DNA of 8,830 bases from Gammaproteobacteria bacterium UBA2810 (GTDB lineage: Bacteria; Pseudomonadota; Gammaproteobacteria; Enterobacterales; Succinivibrionaceae), in contig DEHC01000002.1 of assembly GCA_002351705.1 (NCBI GenBank), positions 15,915-24,744 on the forward strand, read 5' to 3'. Positions within the stretch are counted from its first letter, which is position 1, and each line of letters opens with the position of its first letter. Positions 1-7,300 of the stretch are shown piece after piece. The notes under the pieces are model-generated. The model ran no database searches, was not told the DNA's origin, and was given only the letters and a program-made list of their open reading frames with translations. The position numbers and the translations under genes are program-made.

Positions 1-605
1 GCCATTTCCTCGGCATTCGCCTTCATGCGTTCCGTGCTCTTCTGCATTGTGTAGGCAGGGGAGCCTGGCTTGGTTGGATCCATCATTTCATTTGCTTCCT
101 TGGCGGTCTTCTGGATGTTCGAGAGCTTGGCTCTCAGCATGCCGTCAAGCGTCCTGGGGCAGGACTCATCGGCGAAATCAAGCATGTTTCCTATATCGCA
201 TCCGGCATCAACGTACTTGTCGAGGTTATCAACGATGCTGTTGAACTGCTTCTCAAACGCCTTGCGTTTGTCGCGGATCTCCTCATATGCCCTGAAAACG
301 TCCTTGTAATTGTGGATTTGGGTGAGAAGCTTCGCGTTTGTGATCATGGTTTTTGTCTGCTCGTAAAGCTGCTTTGTCTGCCTGACCATCTCCTCATATT
401 GCTTGACCATCTGGGCGGCCTGCATTTCCCACTTGTCCATGGTCTCCAGATGATGCTGAACCTTCTGCCAGTTATCCTTGATCCAGTCAGCAGCTCTTGC
501 GTAGTCGAACACAGGCACTCCGGCCTGAACGGGAACAGGCTTCGTTACATAGCCCAATGCGAGAACTGCCAGAACCGTAAGTGATGCTTTCTTCAATTTA
601 TTCAT
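1..605 (-). CDS. trbJ: TrbJ (VirB5-like) conjugal transfer protein, C-terminus cut by window edge
   Basis: About 201 codons are visible with no stop before the left edge; RP4 TrbJ is roughly 260 residues, so the C-terminal part is missing from the window. The start at 605 gives a clear Sec signal peptide: Lys-rich N-terminus, hydrophobic stretch about 8-20, and probable cleavage after VQA near residue 28. The mature protein begins GVPVFD, a start typical of TrbJ/VirB5 proteins. The rest is predicted to be largely helical and charged, with Gln/Lys/Glu-rich coiled-coil-like segments at about 55-125. Two cysteines (C136, C149) could form a disulfide in the periplasm. The start lies 4 bases after the trbI stop, and the Shine-Dalgarno overlaps that stop. 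In the family this protein is periplasmic and pilus-associated, acting in mating-pair formation. Identity rests on the signal peptide, the GVPVFD start and its place directly after trbI, as in RP4. Sequence conservation in this family is low. Confidence 0.88.
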   Translation of the reverse strand, partial: MNKLKKASLTVLAVLALGYVTKPVPVQAGVPVFDYARAADWIKDNWQKVQHHLETMDKWEMQAAQMVKQYEEMVRQTKQLYEQTKTMITNAKLLTQIHNYKDVFRAYEEIRDKRKAFEKQFNSIVDNLDKYVDAGCDIGNMLDFADESCPRTLDGMLRAKLSNIQKTAKEANEMMDPTKPGSPAYTMQKSTERMKANAEEM

Positions 606-609
606 GGTG

Positions 610-615
610 TCACCT
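610..615 (-). promoter_or_regulatory. Shine-Dalgarno of trbJ formed by trbI Arg codon and stop
   Basis: Read on the minus strand this is AGGTGA, that is the final AGG (Arg) codon plus the TGA stop of trbI. It ends four bases before the trbJ ATG. The spacing is slightly short but usable, and the placement suggests that ribosomes terminating trbI re-initiate on trbJ. Confidence 0.55.
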
Positions 616-2154
616 GCTGCTGTTATTAAGGTATGGTGCGGCAAAGGTCAGATCCTTTGTCACGACGACGTTGAAACGGTAGCCCGGACGGACTTCAATA
701 GTCGGGCTGATTGCCATGTTTTTCCTGATGAGCTCAGAAGACGTCTGGCCGAGGTTCTGACCGAGAGCCTCAGAGAATGACGAGCTTGCTGATGCCTTGT
801 CGCTGTCAGTGTTGCTGCTGCTCCGGTCCTGGTTGTACGCGACTGCGCCTACAACGGCAGACAGCAGGAAAGCATCACGGTATATGCGCCAGAGATGATT
901 GTTAACAGTATCTGTGAATCCTGAGAAGCCTGCCTGGTCAGCTCCCGGCATGGAACCGAGGTCAAGCGTCCTGCCGTCCGGGAATATGAGTCGCTGCCAT
1001 GCAACAAGGACGCGCTCCTGTCCGTACATGACATCAGCGCTGTAGGCGCCGATGAGACGCGTTCCCTGGGGAATGAGCAGATATCTGCCTGAAGGTGAGT
1101 CGTAGACTGACTGGCTGACCTGGGCAATGAGCTGTCCTGCGAGGTCAGAATTCACGCCTGAGATCATGACGGCAGGAATTACGCTGCCGGTCTGCACTGA
1201 ATAAGGCGCAGAAGACTTCATGCTGTGGTTCAGCGTCCAGCGCGAGTCATCATCAGAATCGAACTGCTGATAGGCCTTTGCCGAGCGTGATCCGGAGCGC
1301 CTGCTGCCGGCGTTCGGGACGGGCATGCCGTCAGGCCCGAATGACTGGATCTCTTCGGGCATCTGGGGCATTTGCGGCATCTGTGGCATGTTCGCTGCGC
1401 TCTGGTAGCTGCCTGCCATGACAATTGAGCCGGGGCGGCCGCTGCTCTGGCTGGCACTATGACCGCGTGCTTCAGGCTCCTTGAAATCCACTCCTGACGG
1501 GGCAGAGAGGGCTTTTCTGAACGCTTCGCGGCGGCTCTGCATGCGCTCCTGCTCGACAGGATCCGGCGCCGGAGCCTGCTCTATGTCGTCAAACTGGTGC
1601 GGGTCGCCGCGATATTCAGGCTCCTTGGGGACGATGTGGCCCTTTTCGTCAAACATTCCCTGCTCAGTCTGTTCCTGGTCCTTTGGCTGCTCTCCGACAA
1701 TGCCGTTATCCTGCGGCACGTCAGGCTTGCTCATGCCGCCGCGGTACATGCCCGTAAGGCTCTCAGCCTCCTGGGCAGCCAGATTGCCGGCAGAATCCTT
1801 CTGCGTGTCATCCTCTGATGCCATGTGAGCAACATTCTTCGAGAACATCGCGTATGCGGCTATGACTGCCACGGCCATAACACCGAGAATCAGCCATAGT
1901 TTGATATTGCCGTTTAGGATTTTCCCGTGATGCCCGGAACCGCCGTTGTTGTCAGTCGGGGCATTTTCAGGCTGCATTGCCTCATCATTCCCCGCAGGCT
2001 CCTGATTCTGAGGCTCCTCGGATGCCTGCTCCTGCGGCGCATTCTGGTCCTGAGACTCCTGATGCTCTTCATGAGCCTGTTCCTGCTGAACATTCGGATC
2101 CTGAGGTTCCGGCGACTCATCCTGGGCCTGGTTGTGGGTGGTATCATCTGCCAT
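610..2154 (-). CDS. trbI: TrbI (VirB10-like) core-complex protein
   Basis: 514 residues. Domain order: a cytoplasmic, acidic Gln/Glu/Pro-rich tail (1-80); one transmembrane helix (about 85-103, LWLILGVMAVAVIAAYAM); a long periplasmic linker rich in Pro, Gln, Ser and charge (104-322); then the TrbI/VirB10 beta-barrel domain (about 323-510). That domain contains SVIPAVMISGVNSDL, LLIPQGTRLIG, WQRLIFPDGRTLDL and the terminal GYRFNVVVTKDL motif. VirB10 proteins span the envelope and link inner-membrane energy to the outer-membrane pore. The helix at about 429-450 matches the position of the antenna region that inserts in the outer membrane in VirB10 homologues. The start at 2154 overlaps trbH by 11 bases and has TGAGG upstream, inside a 10-bp palindrome (2157-2166). 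The protein is somewhat longer than RP4 TrbI, mainly because of the disordered tail and linker, which carry short tandem repeats. Confidence 0.97.
   Translation of the reverse strand: MADDTTHNQAQDESPEPQDPNVQQEQAHEEHQESQDQNAPQEQASEEPQNQEPAGNDEAMQPENAPTDNNGGSGHHGKILNGNIKLWLILGVMAVAVIAAYAMFSKNVAHMASEDDTQKDSAGNLAAQEAESLTGMYRGGMSKPDVPQDNGIVGEQPKDQEQTEQGMFDEKGHIVPKEPEYRGDPHQFDDIEQAPAPDPVEQERMQSRREAFRKALSAPSGVDFKEPEARGHSASQSSGRPGSIVMAGSYQSAANMPQMPQMPQMPEEIQSFGPDGMPVPNAGSRRSGSRSAKAYQQFDSDDDSRWTLNHSMKSSAPYSVQTGSVIPAVMISGVNSDLAGQLIAQVSQSVYDSPSGRYLLIPQGTRLIGAYSADVMYGQERVLVAWQRLIFPDGRTLDLGSMPGADQAGFSGFTDTVNNHLWRIYRDAFLLSAVVGAVAYNQDRSSSNTDSDKASASSSFSEALGQNLGQTSSELIRKNMAISPTIEVRPGYRFNVVVTKDLTFAAPYLNNSSR
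1359..1389 (-). repeat. 9-base tandem repeat encoding Met-Pro-Gln units in the TrbI linker
   Basis: About three imperfect 9-base units (plus-strand gcatctggg, gcatttgcg, gcatctgtg, then gcat) encode MPQMPQMPQMP, near residues 256-266 of TrbI. The repeat lies in the periplasmic linker before the barrel domain. Its number of copies could vary by slippage, changing linker length without breaking the frame. Confidence 0.8.
2024..2125 (-). repeat. 51-base degenerate tandem duplication in the TrbI N-terminal tail
   Basis: Two adjacent 51-base units encode related 17-residue blocks, QDPNVQQEQAHEEHQES (residues 18-34) and QDQNAPQEQASEEPQNQ (35-51). The first 36 or so bases of each plus-strand unit align well (gcctg-tcctgc-...-cattc-g-tcctgag) and the remainder diverges. 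The unit is a multiple of three, so copy-number change keeps the frame. It sits in the cytoplasmic tail before the membrane helix. Confidence 0.65.
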
Positions 2155-2590
2155 CTTGAGGCCTCATTACAGTCCAGTGAGACATTGAAGATCCGGTCAT
2201 CGTGTATGCGCGAGAAAGTCGCATGCCGTTGACATGCACCGTCATGCGTATGCCGTCAGGCTGTGAGTCAAGCGTATATCTGAAGTTTCCGCCGGCCTGC
2301 TTTCCCGTCTCAGGCTCAGAGACGGCAAAACCAGCGGAGCGGAGTGCCGATACAAACTTGCTGGTGAACGGATCCGTATCGGCAGAATATGAAAGTGCAA
2401 TCTGAGTGCGGGCAGGGCTGCAGATTTTGCCCATCTCGGCAACCGTATCGCTTATGACTGCATAGAGCGCTGAAGCGGCGGGCTGGTGCTCACGGTCAAC
2501 CAGATAGCCGCTCTCAGACGCATCGAGGGCAACGCAGCCTGTAAGCAGTGACGTACCAAGGACGAGTGCAGCAAGACACTTCTTAATCAT
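2144..2590 (-). CDS. trbH: TrbH outer-membrane lipoprotein (VirB7 position)
   Basis: 148 residues. The N-terminus is a lipoprotein signal: MIKK, a hydrophobic core, then LLTGC with the lipidated cysteine at C19. The +2 residue is Val, not Asp, which favours sorting to the outer membrane. The mature part is a small, mixed-composition domain with no recognised catalytic motif. Position between trbG (VirB9) and trbI (VirB10), the lipobox and the length close to RP4 TrbH (about 160) support the assignment. VirB7-type lipoproteins stabilise VirB9 and anchor the core complex. TrbH is larger than classical VirB7 (about 40-55 residues), as usual for the trb class. The start codon overlaps the trbG stop as ATGA and has a perfect AGGAGG five bases upstream; the 3' end overlaps trbI by 11 bases. 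Identity is mainly from context plus lipobox, since TrbH sequences diverge quickly. Confidence 0.87.
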   Translation of the reverse strand: MIKKCLAALVLGTSLLTGCVALDASESGYLVDREHQPAASALYAVISDTVAEMGKICSPARTQIALSYSADTDPFTSKFVSALRSAGFAVSEPETGKQAGGNFRYTLDSQPDGIRMTVHVNGMRLSRAYTMTGSSMSHWTVMRPQDGR

Positions 2591-3708
2591 TTCTGCCTCC
2601 TGATTGTTACGCGGACCTGGCTGCTTCCGACTCCGGCAATAAGAACTGCCTGGTCAAAGACTGAATCCACGATGTAGCGGTCACCGATAAGGCGGTAATT
2701 CACCAGATTCTCTGTCTTGGAGCCGTCGCGCATCACGAGAAGCGCCGGAGCTTCTGCGGCCTGAACTGATTTCGGCAGCTGGATGATTGTCTTGCTGCCA
2801 TTGTTGTAGACGCGGAGCGGCTTCCATGAGGCGTCATCGCCGTCAATCTCGTAATTGAAGTCAAGGTTCCCGAGGTACTCACCGGTTTCGGGAATGGTGT
2901 TGGCGGCTCTTGCCTGCGCCGCCTGCTGCTGAGCGGCTTCAAGCTTCGCGTAGGCCTTCTCTGGATAGGCAAAGCTGACCTGCGGCATGAAGCGGGTTGC
3001 ATGCGCCTTGAGATTGATGTGGTAGGTCCTGACATTCGTTGTCACAACCATCGATGTTTTGATGCCCGCATCGAGCGGCTTCACGATAAGATGCTGGATG
3101 CTTGTCCCTTCTCCGCCGGTGATGGCCGGCTCTATGAGCCATCTGGCCGAGTCGCCGACATGGATGGTGTTCACCGTCTCGCCCGGCTCAAGTTCAATAT
3201 CCGTGACATTGAGCGGTGAGCAGACGATGTTAATCGGCTGCATGCCGTAAACGAAGCTCACGCCGCCGTCGCGGGCCGGAAGCGGTGATTTGCTCGCCTT
3301 GGCTGACCAGCGCTGCGTGATTCTGAGCGCGTTGAGCTCGTCAGCCGAGAGCGGCACATCCTGCACGCTGTCAAAATATTTCGTCTCGTAGCTGTTGTCG
3401 TACTGCGTCTGCTGTGGCTGCTGTGCCTGCGGGTTCCTAATGACAGTCCTTGCTCTGGCGGGAGCGGCGGCCGACTGACCGACATCTGCGTCCTGGGCCT
3501 GGCTGACGTTGGCCGGTGCTGCCGGTGAGGCAGCGGGTTCTGGCGCTTCCGGCTTTGTGACAGAAGCCGGAGCGGCAGCAGGAGCCGCGGCCGGTTCGGC
3601 CGGAACAGTTTTGTCAGCCGCCTCGCTGACGGCCGCTGTCTCATCTGCCGCATATGCTCCTGATACAGACATTGCCGCGGCAAGCATGCTAATCAACAAT
3701 TTTTTCAT
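2587..3708 (-). CDS. trbG: TrbG (VirB9/CagX-like) core-complex protein
   Basis: 373 residues. A Sec signal peptide (1-20, ending AYA before ADE) is followed by a long Ala/Pro/Glu/Gln-rich, probably disordered region (about 21-110). The VirB9/CagX N-terminal domain comes next, about 115-250. It includes FVYGMQPINIVCSPLNVTDIEL, split here as FVYGMQPINIVC and SPLNVTDIEL, then the EPGET segment, DSARWLIEPA and TYHINLKAHATRFMPQVSFAYPE (as TYHINLKAHATRF and MPQVSFAYPE). The C-terminal domain (about 280-370) has NLDFNYEIDG, YNNGSKTIIQLP and YRLIGDRYIVDSVFDQAVLI. VirB9 proteins form the outer-membrane ring with TrbH and TrbI. RP4 TrbG is about 300 residues, and most of the excess here is the disordered region. 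The gene is 27 bases downstream of trbF, with its own AGGAAA Shine-Dalgarno, and overlaps trbH by four bases. Confidence 0.97.
   Translation of the reverse strand: MKKLLISMLAAAMSVSGAYAADETAAVSEAADKTVPAEPAAAPAAAPASVTKPEAPEPAASPAAPANVSQAQDADVGQSAAAPARARTVIRNPQAQQPQQTQYDNSYETKYFDSVQDVPLSADELNALRITQRWSAKASKSPLPARDGGVSFVYGMQPINIVCSPLNVTDIELEPGETVNTIHVGDSARWLIEPAITGGEGTSIQHLIVKPLDAGIKTSMVVTTNVRTYHINLKAHATRFMPQVSFAYPEKAYAKLEAAQQQAAQARAANTIPETGEYLGNLDFNYEIDGDDASWKPLRVYNNGSKTIIQLPKSVQAAEAPALLVMRDGSKTENLVNYRLIGDRYIVDSVFDQAVLIAGVGSSQVRVTIRRQK
2596..2601 (-). promoter_or_regulatory. Perfect Shine-Dalgarno of trbH inside the last codons of trbG
   Basis: The minus strand reads AGGAGG, five bases before the trbH ATG. 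The same bases are two consecutive AGG arginine codons in the TrbG C-terminus (IRRQK). The choice of these often rare codons is probably dictated by their role as the ribosome binding site for trbH. Confidence 0.8.
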
Positions 3709-3735
3709 GATATTTTCCTGTTTAACTCAAAATCA
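3709..3735 (-). promoter_or_regulatory. trbF-trbG spacer with trbG Shine-Dalgarno
   Basis: This 27-base AT-rich gap is the widest junction between trb genes in the window. It holds AGGAAA (3714-3719) five bases before the trbG ATG. I see no inverted repeat of terminator type and no convincing -35/-10 pair, so read-through from trbF is expected. trbG can probably initiate without coupling to trbF. Confidence 0.6.
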
Positions 3736-4422
3736 TTACAGCTTGGCCCACGAGATGTTCTGTACGTACATACCAATGGGGTTGACTCTCAGCATCGGGT
3801 CAGTGAATTTCGCTGTGTCAATCTGGTAAATGGTGACAAGGGCTTTCATGTGATCCTTCGAAATCAGATCGCCGCCTCTCGTCCTGACTGACTCAATCCA
3901 TTCGACCTGATAGGTTTCCTTGGACTGCTGGAGGATTGCGGTGATCTCAACGTTCACCATCTCCTTTCTGCTGCGCTCAAACGGATTGGTGGCTGATGCG
4001 CGCATATACTCATTGATCTTGATAAATGCGGGATCAGTTGAGTTCATCTTGGCGTAAAGCCTGAAGATGTTCGAGCGCTGCACCGAAAGATCCGGCGTTA
4101 CGGAGCGGGCTTCAGAGATGAAGTCAGAAAGCAGCGTCCTGATTATGAGATCGGATGAGACGCCGTCGCCGGCCGGCTGCAGCGTTCCGTAGTACGCAGT
4201 GTTGCCGGTCTTGTCGACCTGAACGACATAAGGAATGAACTTGCTGAGGCCTGCGGTATAGATAAGCCCGCATGCGGCAGTCATCGCGATAACAAGCGAG
4301 AAGACAACTGTAATGATGAGCCAGTTGCGGCTGCTGATTTCGGCTGCCAGATAATCATTCCAGACGCGTTTGGCAGAAATGAACGGATTGCGTCTCTCTG
4401 GCGGAACTTCTTTCTTTTTCAT
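3736..4422 (-). CDS. trbF: TrbF (VirB8-like) inner-membrane platform protein
   Basis: 228 residues, close to the usual VirB8/TrbF length. A short basic cytoplasmic N-terminus (MKKKEVPPERRNPF) is followed by one transmembrane helix at about 34-57. A periplasmic NTF2-like VirB8 domain (about 60-225) comes next and starts KFIPYVVQVDKTG, a characteristic feature. It contains NPFERSRKEMVNVEI in the middle and ends with the NPxG motif (NPIG, 214-217) followed by MYV, a conserved VirB8 dimerisation/assembly element. In the family the protein bridges the inner-membrane channel parts (VirB3/4/6) with the periplasmic core proteins VirB9/VirB10. The ATG overlaps the trbE stop as ATGA and is preceded by AGGAG lying within the trbE Glu-Glu-Arg codons, so translation is probably coupled to trbE. 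There is no sign of truncation. Confidence 0.97.
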   Translation of the reverse strand: MKKKEVPPERRNPFISAKRVWNDYLAAEISSRNWLIITVVFSLVIAMTAACGLIYTAGLSKFIPYVVQVDKTGNTAYYGTLQPAGDGVSSDLIIRTLLSDFISEARSVTPDLSVQRSNIFRLYAKMNSTDPAFIKINEYMRASATNPFERSRKEMVNVEITAILQQSKETYQVEWIESVRTRGGDLISKDHMKALVTIYQIDTAKFTDPMLRVNPIGMYVQNISWAKL

Positions 4423-6956
4423 GACCTCTCCTCAAGATAGTCTGACAGTCTGATGTTTTTGCTTTGAAGCCAGGTTACGTACCAGTGCTCAGGGTCCTTC
4501 TCATGAAGCTGCCTGATTTTTGCTATTGATTTCTTGTCGGAAGAGCCGACAAAGGCAAGAGTCAGAGGTCCCAGAGCAAGCTCAAAGAGGCGCTGACCGA
4601 GCTCCGAGAAGTAGTAATACTGGCGCTTCGGGATCATTGACGCGATGATGTCTATCTGGTGGTCATTGAGTCCCATGCCCTCGTAGAGTCTCAGGTTCGC
4701 GGGATCATTGGCATAGGGATTGGCCAGGAAAATCTTTGTCGCGGTTGATTCGGTGATTACGTCAAGAATGCCGGAATTTGCCGCGTCTGACAGAGACTGA
4801 GTAGCCATCACAACAGCGCAGTTGGACTTTCTCAGCACCTTGAGCCATTCGCGGATTTTTCCGCGGAAGACAGGATTTGCGAGCATGATCCAGGCCTCAT
4901 CAAGCATGATGACTGACGGCTCGCCTTTAAGGTTCTTTTCGATGCGCCTGAAGAGATAAAGCAGAACAGGCATGCGGAAACGATCCGGCAGGTTCATCAG
5001 GTCCTCAAGCTCAAACGTAGTGAACGCAGAGAGCGAGAGAGCATCATGATCAGCATCGAACAATTTGCCCATCTGGCCGCCGACGACATAGGCCGCGAGC
5101 GCGTCGCGTATGGCGTTGTCCTGAACGGTCGTAACAAAGTCGCTCATGGTGCACGCGCCGGTGCTTGCCATTGTCACTATTGCGTCTGTAATGAGGTTGC
5201 GCTGCGCCGGAGTTACCTCGACACCGTTCAGGGCAAGGATGTCGATGATCCAGTCAATTGACCAGGCACGGTCCTGATCATTGTCTATGAACTGCAGAGG
5301 GCAGAAGGCAAGCTCTGACTCGTCTCCCGCAACATCGAAATGCGCGCCCCCGACGGCAAGCGTCAGAGGATACATGCTGTAACCCTTGTCGAAGCAGTAA
5401 ACATGCATGCCGTGATAGCGCTGGAACTGCGCAGCAAGAGTCGCGAGAAGCGTAGACTTTCCGGAGCCTGTCGGTCCGAAAATGAATGTGTGCCCGAGGT
5501 CGCGGACGTGCAGGTTGAGCCTGAACGGAGTGCTTCCGGATGTAAGACAGTACATCAGACACGGGCTTCCGGCAGGATACATGCCGCACGGGCATTTATC
5601 CTCACCTGTCCAGACAGAGATTGTGGGCAGAAGATCTGAAAGGTTCTGCGAGGTCATCAGCGGATGACGTATGTTATTGCGCATGCCGGGCAGTGAGCCG
5701 AGAAACGCCTGAGGTGCATTCACCGTCTCAGTCCTGCAGGAAAAGCCAAGGCGCAGGATATCTTTCTTGAGCTCGGCGCCGACATTCTCGAGGTAGGTCA
5801 GATCATTGTCATAAAGGATGATGTTCGAAGTGTAGAAGCCAAGCGACGCGGCATTGCTTGAAATCTCCGCGGTGGTGTCGTCAACGTCATCAACCTGGCG
5901 GACCGCGTCAAGATTGAGGTGATCATTGCCGATGTTGAACATCTGCTGGAGAAGCCCGCGCGTTTTCTGCTGCCAGAGACGGCGCATCTTCGCGAGCATG
6001 TTCTCTGCCTCGTACGCGTCCATCGGCACGTAGCGGGTTGACCAGCGATAGCGGCACGGGAGCTGTGCAAGGATATTGAGCATCCCTGCATAGGACTGTT
6101 CCGGGAAGCCGTCAATCGCTATAACCGATACATGAATATCGTCAATCTGCGGGGTAGTCGTCGCCCAGAACTCATGGCTGCCGATTACCTGGTCAAGGTA
6201 CATCGCAACTTCAGGCAGCTGCAGTGTAGCCCTGCTTCCCGTGATGCAGCAGTTGAGAAATGACAGGAAGCTGTCATACCAGTGCTCGACGCCGGCGTCA
6301 TCAGTCTGTCTGAAGCAGTGCAGGCGGTCAAGCTGGCAGCAGATGCTCATCTTCTGCTCAAACGCCTGGATCTCCGACTTGAACTGCTTGAGGACAGCGG
6401 CCGTACGGTCCTTGCCCTGATCACGCTCGTCATCGTCATAGATCATGTCGCTGAGTTTCTGCACCTTTGCTGCAGGCGGCAGCCATGTAAGCGTCAGCAC
6501 ATTGGCAGAATCATAAACATCGCCGTCCTGGAAGAGACGCCGGCGCTCCTCGTCAATTGCAGCGGCAACCTCAGAGGTGAACGCACTCGCGCCGCGGGGA
6601 ATGTAGCTCGCAGTCGAGTCCCTGATGCAGTCAAAGTTGAGCATCCATCCGGTGCCAAGGCTTTTGACTGCCTGGTTGAGGCGCTGGATCATGACATCAG
6701 TCTCTGTTTCGCTCTGGTTGGCCGTGTCAGGGCAGGTATAGACCCATGAAGCCATCAGCGCGCCGTTCTTGCAGACAATGATGCCGTCTTCGATTTCGGC
6801 AGCGTAAACCAGATGATCCGCAAACGAGATCTGATGCTTCTCGTGAGCCGCAATCTTCCGTGCTGCGGTCATCTTGTTTATGAAATCAATATGGAAAAGC
6901 AGTGTCAGCAGCAACAGAACGCAGACAACTGCCAGCAACAGATAAATCAGCTCCAT
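4419..6956 (-). CDS. trbE: TrbE (VirB4-like) secretion ATPase
   Basis: 845 residues, full length for the family (RP4 TrbE is about 850). The N-terminal hydrophobic helix (3-23) suggests inner-membrane anchoring, which not all VirB4 proteins have. Residues about 40-470 form the VirB4/CagE N-terminal domain. The C-terminal RecA-like ATPase carries Walker A GPTGSGKST (494-502, catalytic Lys 500), Walker B SVIMLDEAW (681-689, Asp 686 and Glu 687) and the MATQS motif (718-722). All key residues are intact. VirB4 ATPases power pilin dislocation from the membrane and channel assembly, and interact with VirB3 and VirB8. Both neighbours are those proteins (trbD upstream, trbF downstream). The start at 6956 overlaps trbD by 10 bases and has AAGGAAG (6962-6968) five bases upstream, a strong site that fixes this start. 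Confidence 0.98.
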   Translation of the reverse strand: MELIYLLLAVVCVLLLLTLLFHIDFINKMTAARKIAAHEKHQISFADHLVYAAEIEDGIIVCKNGALMASWVYTCPDTANQSETETDVMIQRLNQAVKSLGTGWMLNFDCIRDSTASYIPRGASAFTSEVAAAIDEERRRLFQDGDVYDSANVLTLTWLPPAAKVQKLSDMIYDDDERDQGKDRTAAVLKQFKSEIQAFEQKMSICCQLDRLHCFRQTDDAGVEHWYDSFLSFLNCCITGSRATLQLPEVAMYLDQVIGSHEFWATTTPQIDDIHVSVIAIDGFPEQSYAGMLNILAQLPCRYRWSTRYVPMDAYEAENMLAKMRRLWQQKTRGLLQQMFNIGNDHLNLDAVRQVDDVDDTTAEISSNAASLGFYTSNIILYDNDLTYLENVGAELKKDILRLGFSCRTETVNAPQAFLGSLPGMRNNIRHPLMTSQNLSDLLPTISVWTGEDKCPCGMYPAGSPCLMYCLTSGSTPFRLNLHVRDLGHTFIFGPTGSGKSTLLATLAAQFQRYHGMHVYCFDKGYSMYPLTLAVGGAHFDVAGDESELAFCPLQFIDNDQDRAWSIDWIIDILALNGVEVTPAQRNLITDAIVTMASTGACTMSDFVTTVQDNAIRDALAAYVVGGQMGKLFDADHDALSLSAFTTFELEDLMNLPDRFRMPVLLYLFRRIEKNLKGEPSVIMLDEAWIMLANPVFRGKIREWLKVLRKSNCAVVMATQSLSDAANSGILDVITESTATKIFLANPYANDPANLRLYEGMGLNDHQIDIIASMIPKRQYYYFSELGQRLFELALGPLTLAFVGSSDKKSIAKIRQLHEKDPEHWYVTWLQSKNIRLSDYLEERS
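4428..4432 (-). promoter_or_regulatory. Shine-Dalgarno of trbF inside the 3' end of trbE
   Basis: AGGAG on the minus strand sits five bases before the trbF ATG, within the codons for the last Glu-Glu-Arg of TrbE. It supports the trbF start at 4422 and coupling through the ATGA overlap. Confidence 0.7.
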
Positions 6957-7300
6957 TTGAACTTCCTTACAGACCAGTCAATGCCGCGGCCTGTGTAGAA
7001 AACACTGGTTTTTGCCGGTATATATCCTGAAAGACGGATATGCGTAAGCGGATCGGTGTATGTATAGGACTTGAGCTGACTTGAGAAGACCTCGCGCATG
7101 AGCGGGTCTGCCTTTGCCATCATGCGCGATATGAACACAACACCAGTCCACAGCGCGCAGCCTGTAAGGAGGGTGAGCCAGGTCTGCAGGATGAAAACCA
7201 TTCCGACAGATATCATGCCCACGCCCATCACGATCCGGCGGTCACCGCCCAGAAAGAGGTTCGGGCGGTTAAGCGAGTTGTGGAAGGTGTGAACATTCAT
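6947..7300 (-). CDS. trbD: TrbD (VirB3-like) inner-membrane protein
   Basis: 117 residues. The N-terminal part has the family hallmark RPNLFLGGDRRIVM (12-25), two adjacent hydrophobic segments (about 24-40 and 42-58) and the ISRMMAKADPLM motif (57-68), closely resembling RP4 TrbD in the same order. VirB3 proteins are small inner-membrane proteins that bind and stabilise VirB4 at the channel base, matching trbE immediately downstream. After about residue 75 the sequence is soluble, Tyr/Thr-rich and ends in a basic tail (VRKFKWS). I do not recognise this tail; it makes the protein slightly longer than RP4 TrbD (about 103). The start overlaps the trbC stop as ATGA and has only a weak upstream Shine-Dalgarno-like GGCGGG, so translation probably depends on trbC. 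Confidence 0.95.
   Translation of the reverse strand: MNVHTFHNSLNRPNLFLGGDRRIVMGVGMISVGMVFILQTWLTLLTGCALWTGVVFISRMMAKADPLMREVFSSQLKSYTYTDPLTHIRLSGYIPAKTSVFYTGRGIDWSVRKFKWS

Noticed and set aside
47..584. Plus-strand ORFs at 47-244, 70-309 and 312-584
   Set aside because: All are antisense to trbJ, which has a signal peptide, family N-terminus and correct operon position.
1481..1828. 115-codon plus-strand ORF opposite trbI
   Set aside because: Antisense to the repetitive TrbI linker; the Cys/Ser/Arg-rich product reflects the reverse complement of Gln/Pro/Glu codons.
2157..2166. Perfect 10-bp palindrome TGAGGCCTCA before trbI
   Set aside because: It has no loop and is too short for a terminator; it covers the trbI ribosome site and one such palindrome is not improbable in this length of sequence.
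6282..6749. 155-codon plus-strand ORF opposite trbE
   Set aside because: It lies wholly antisense to a conserved part of the VirB4 gene, has no recognisable motif or plausible ribosome site, and is of a length expected by chance in this codon bias.
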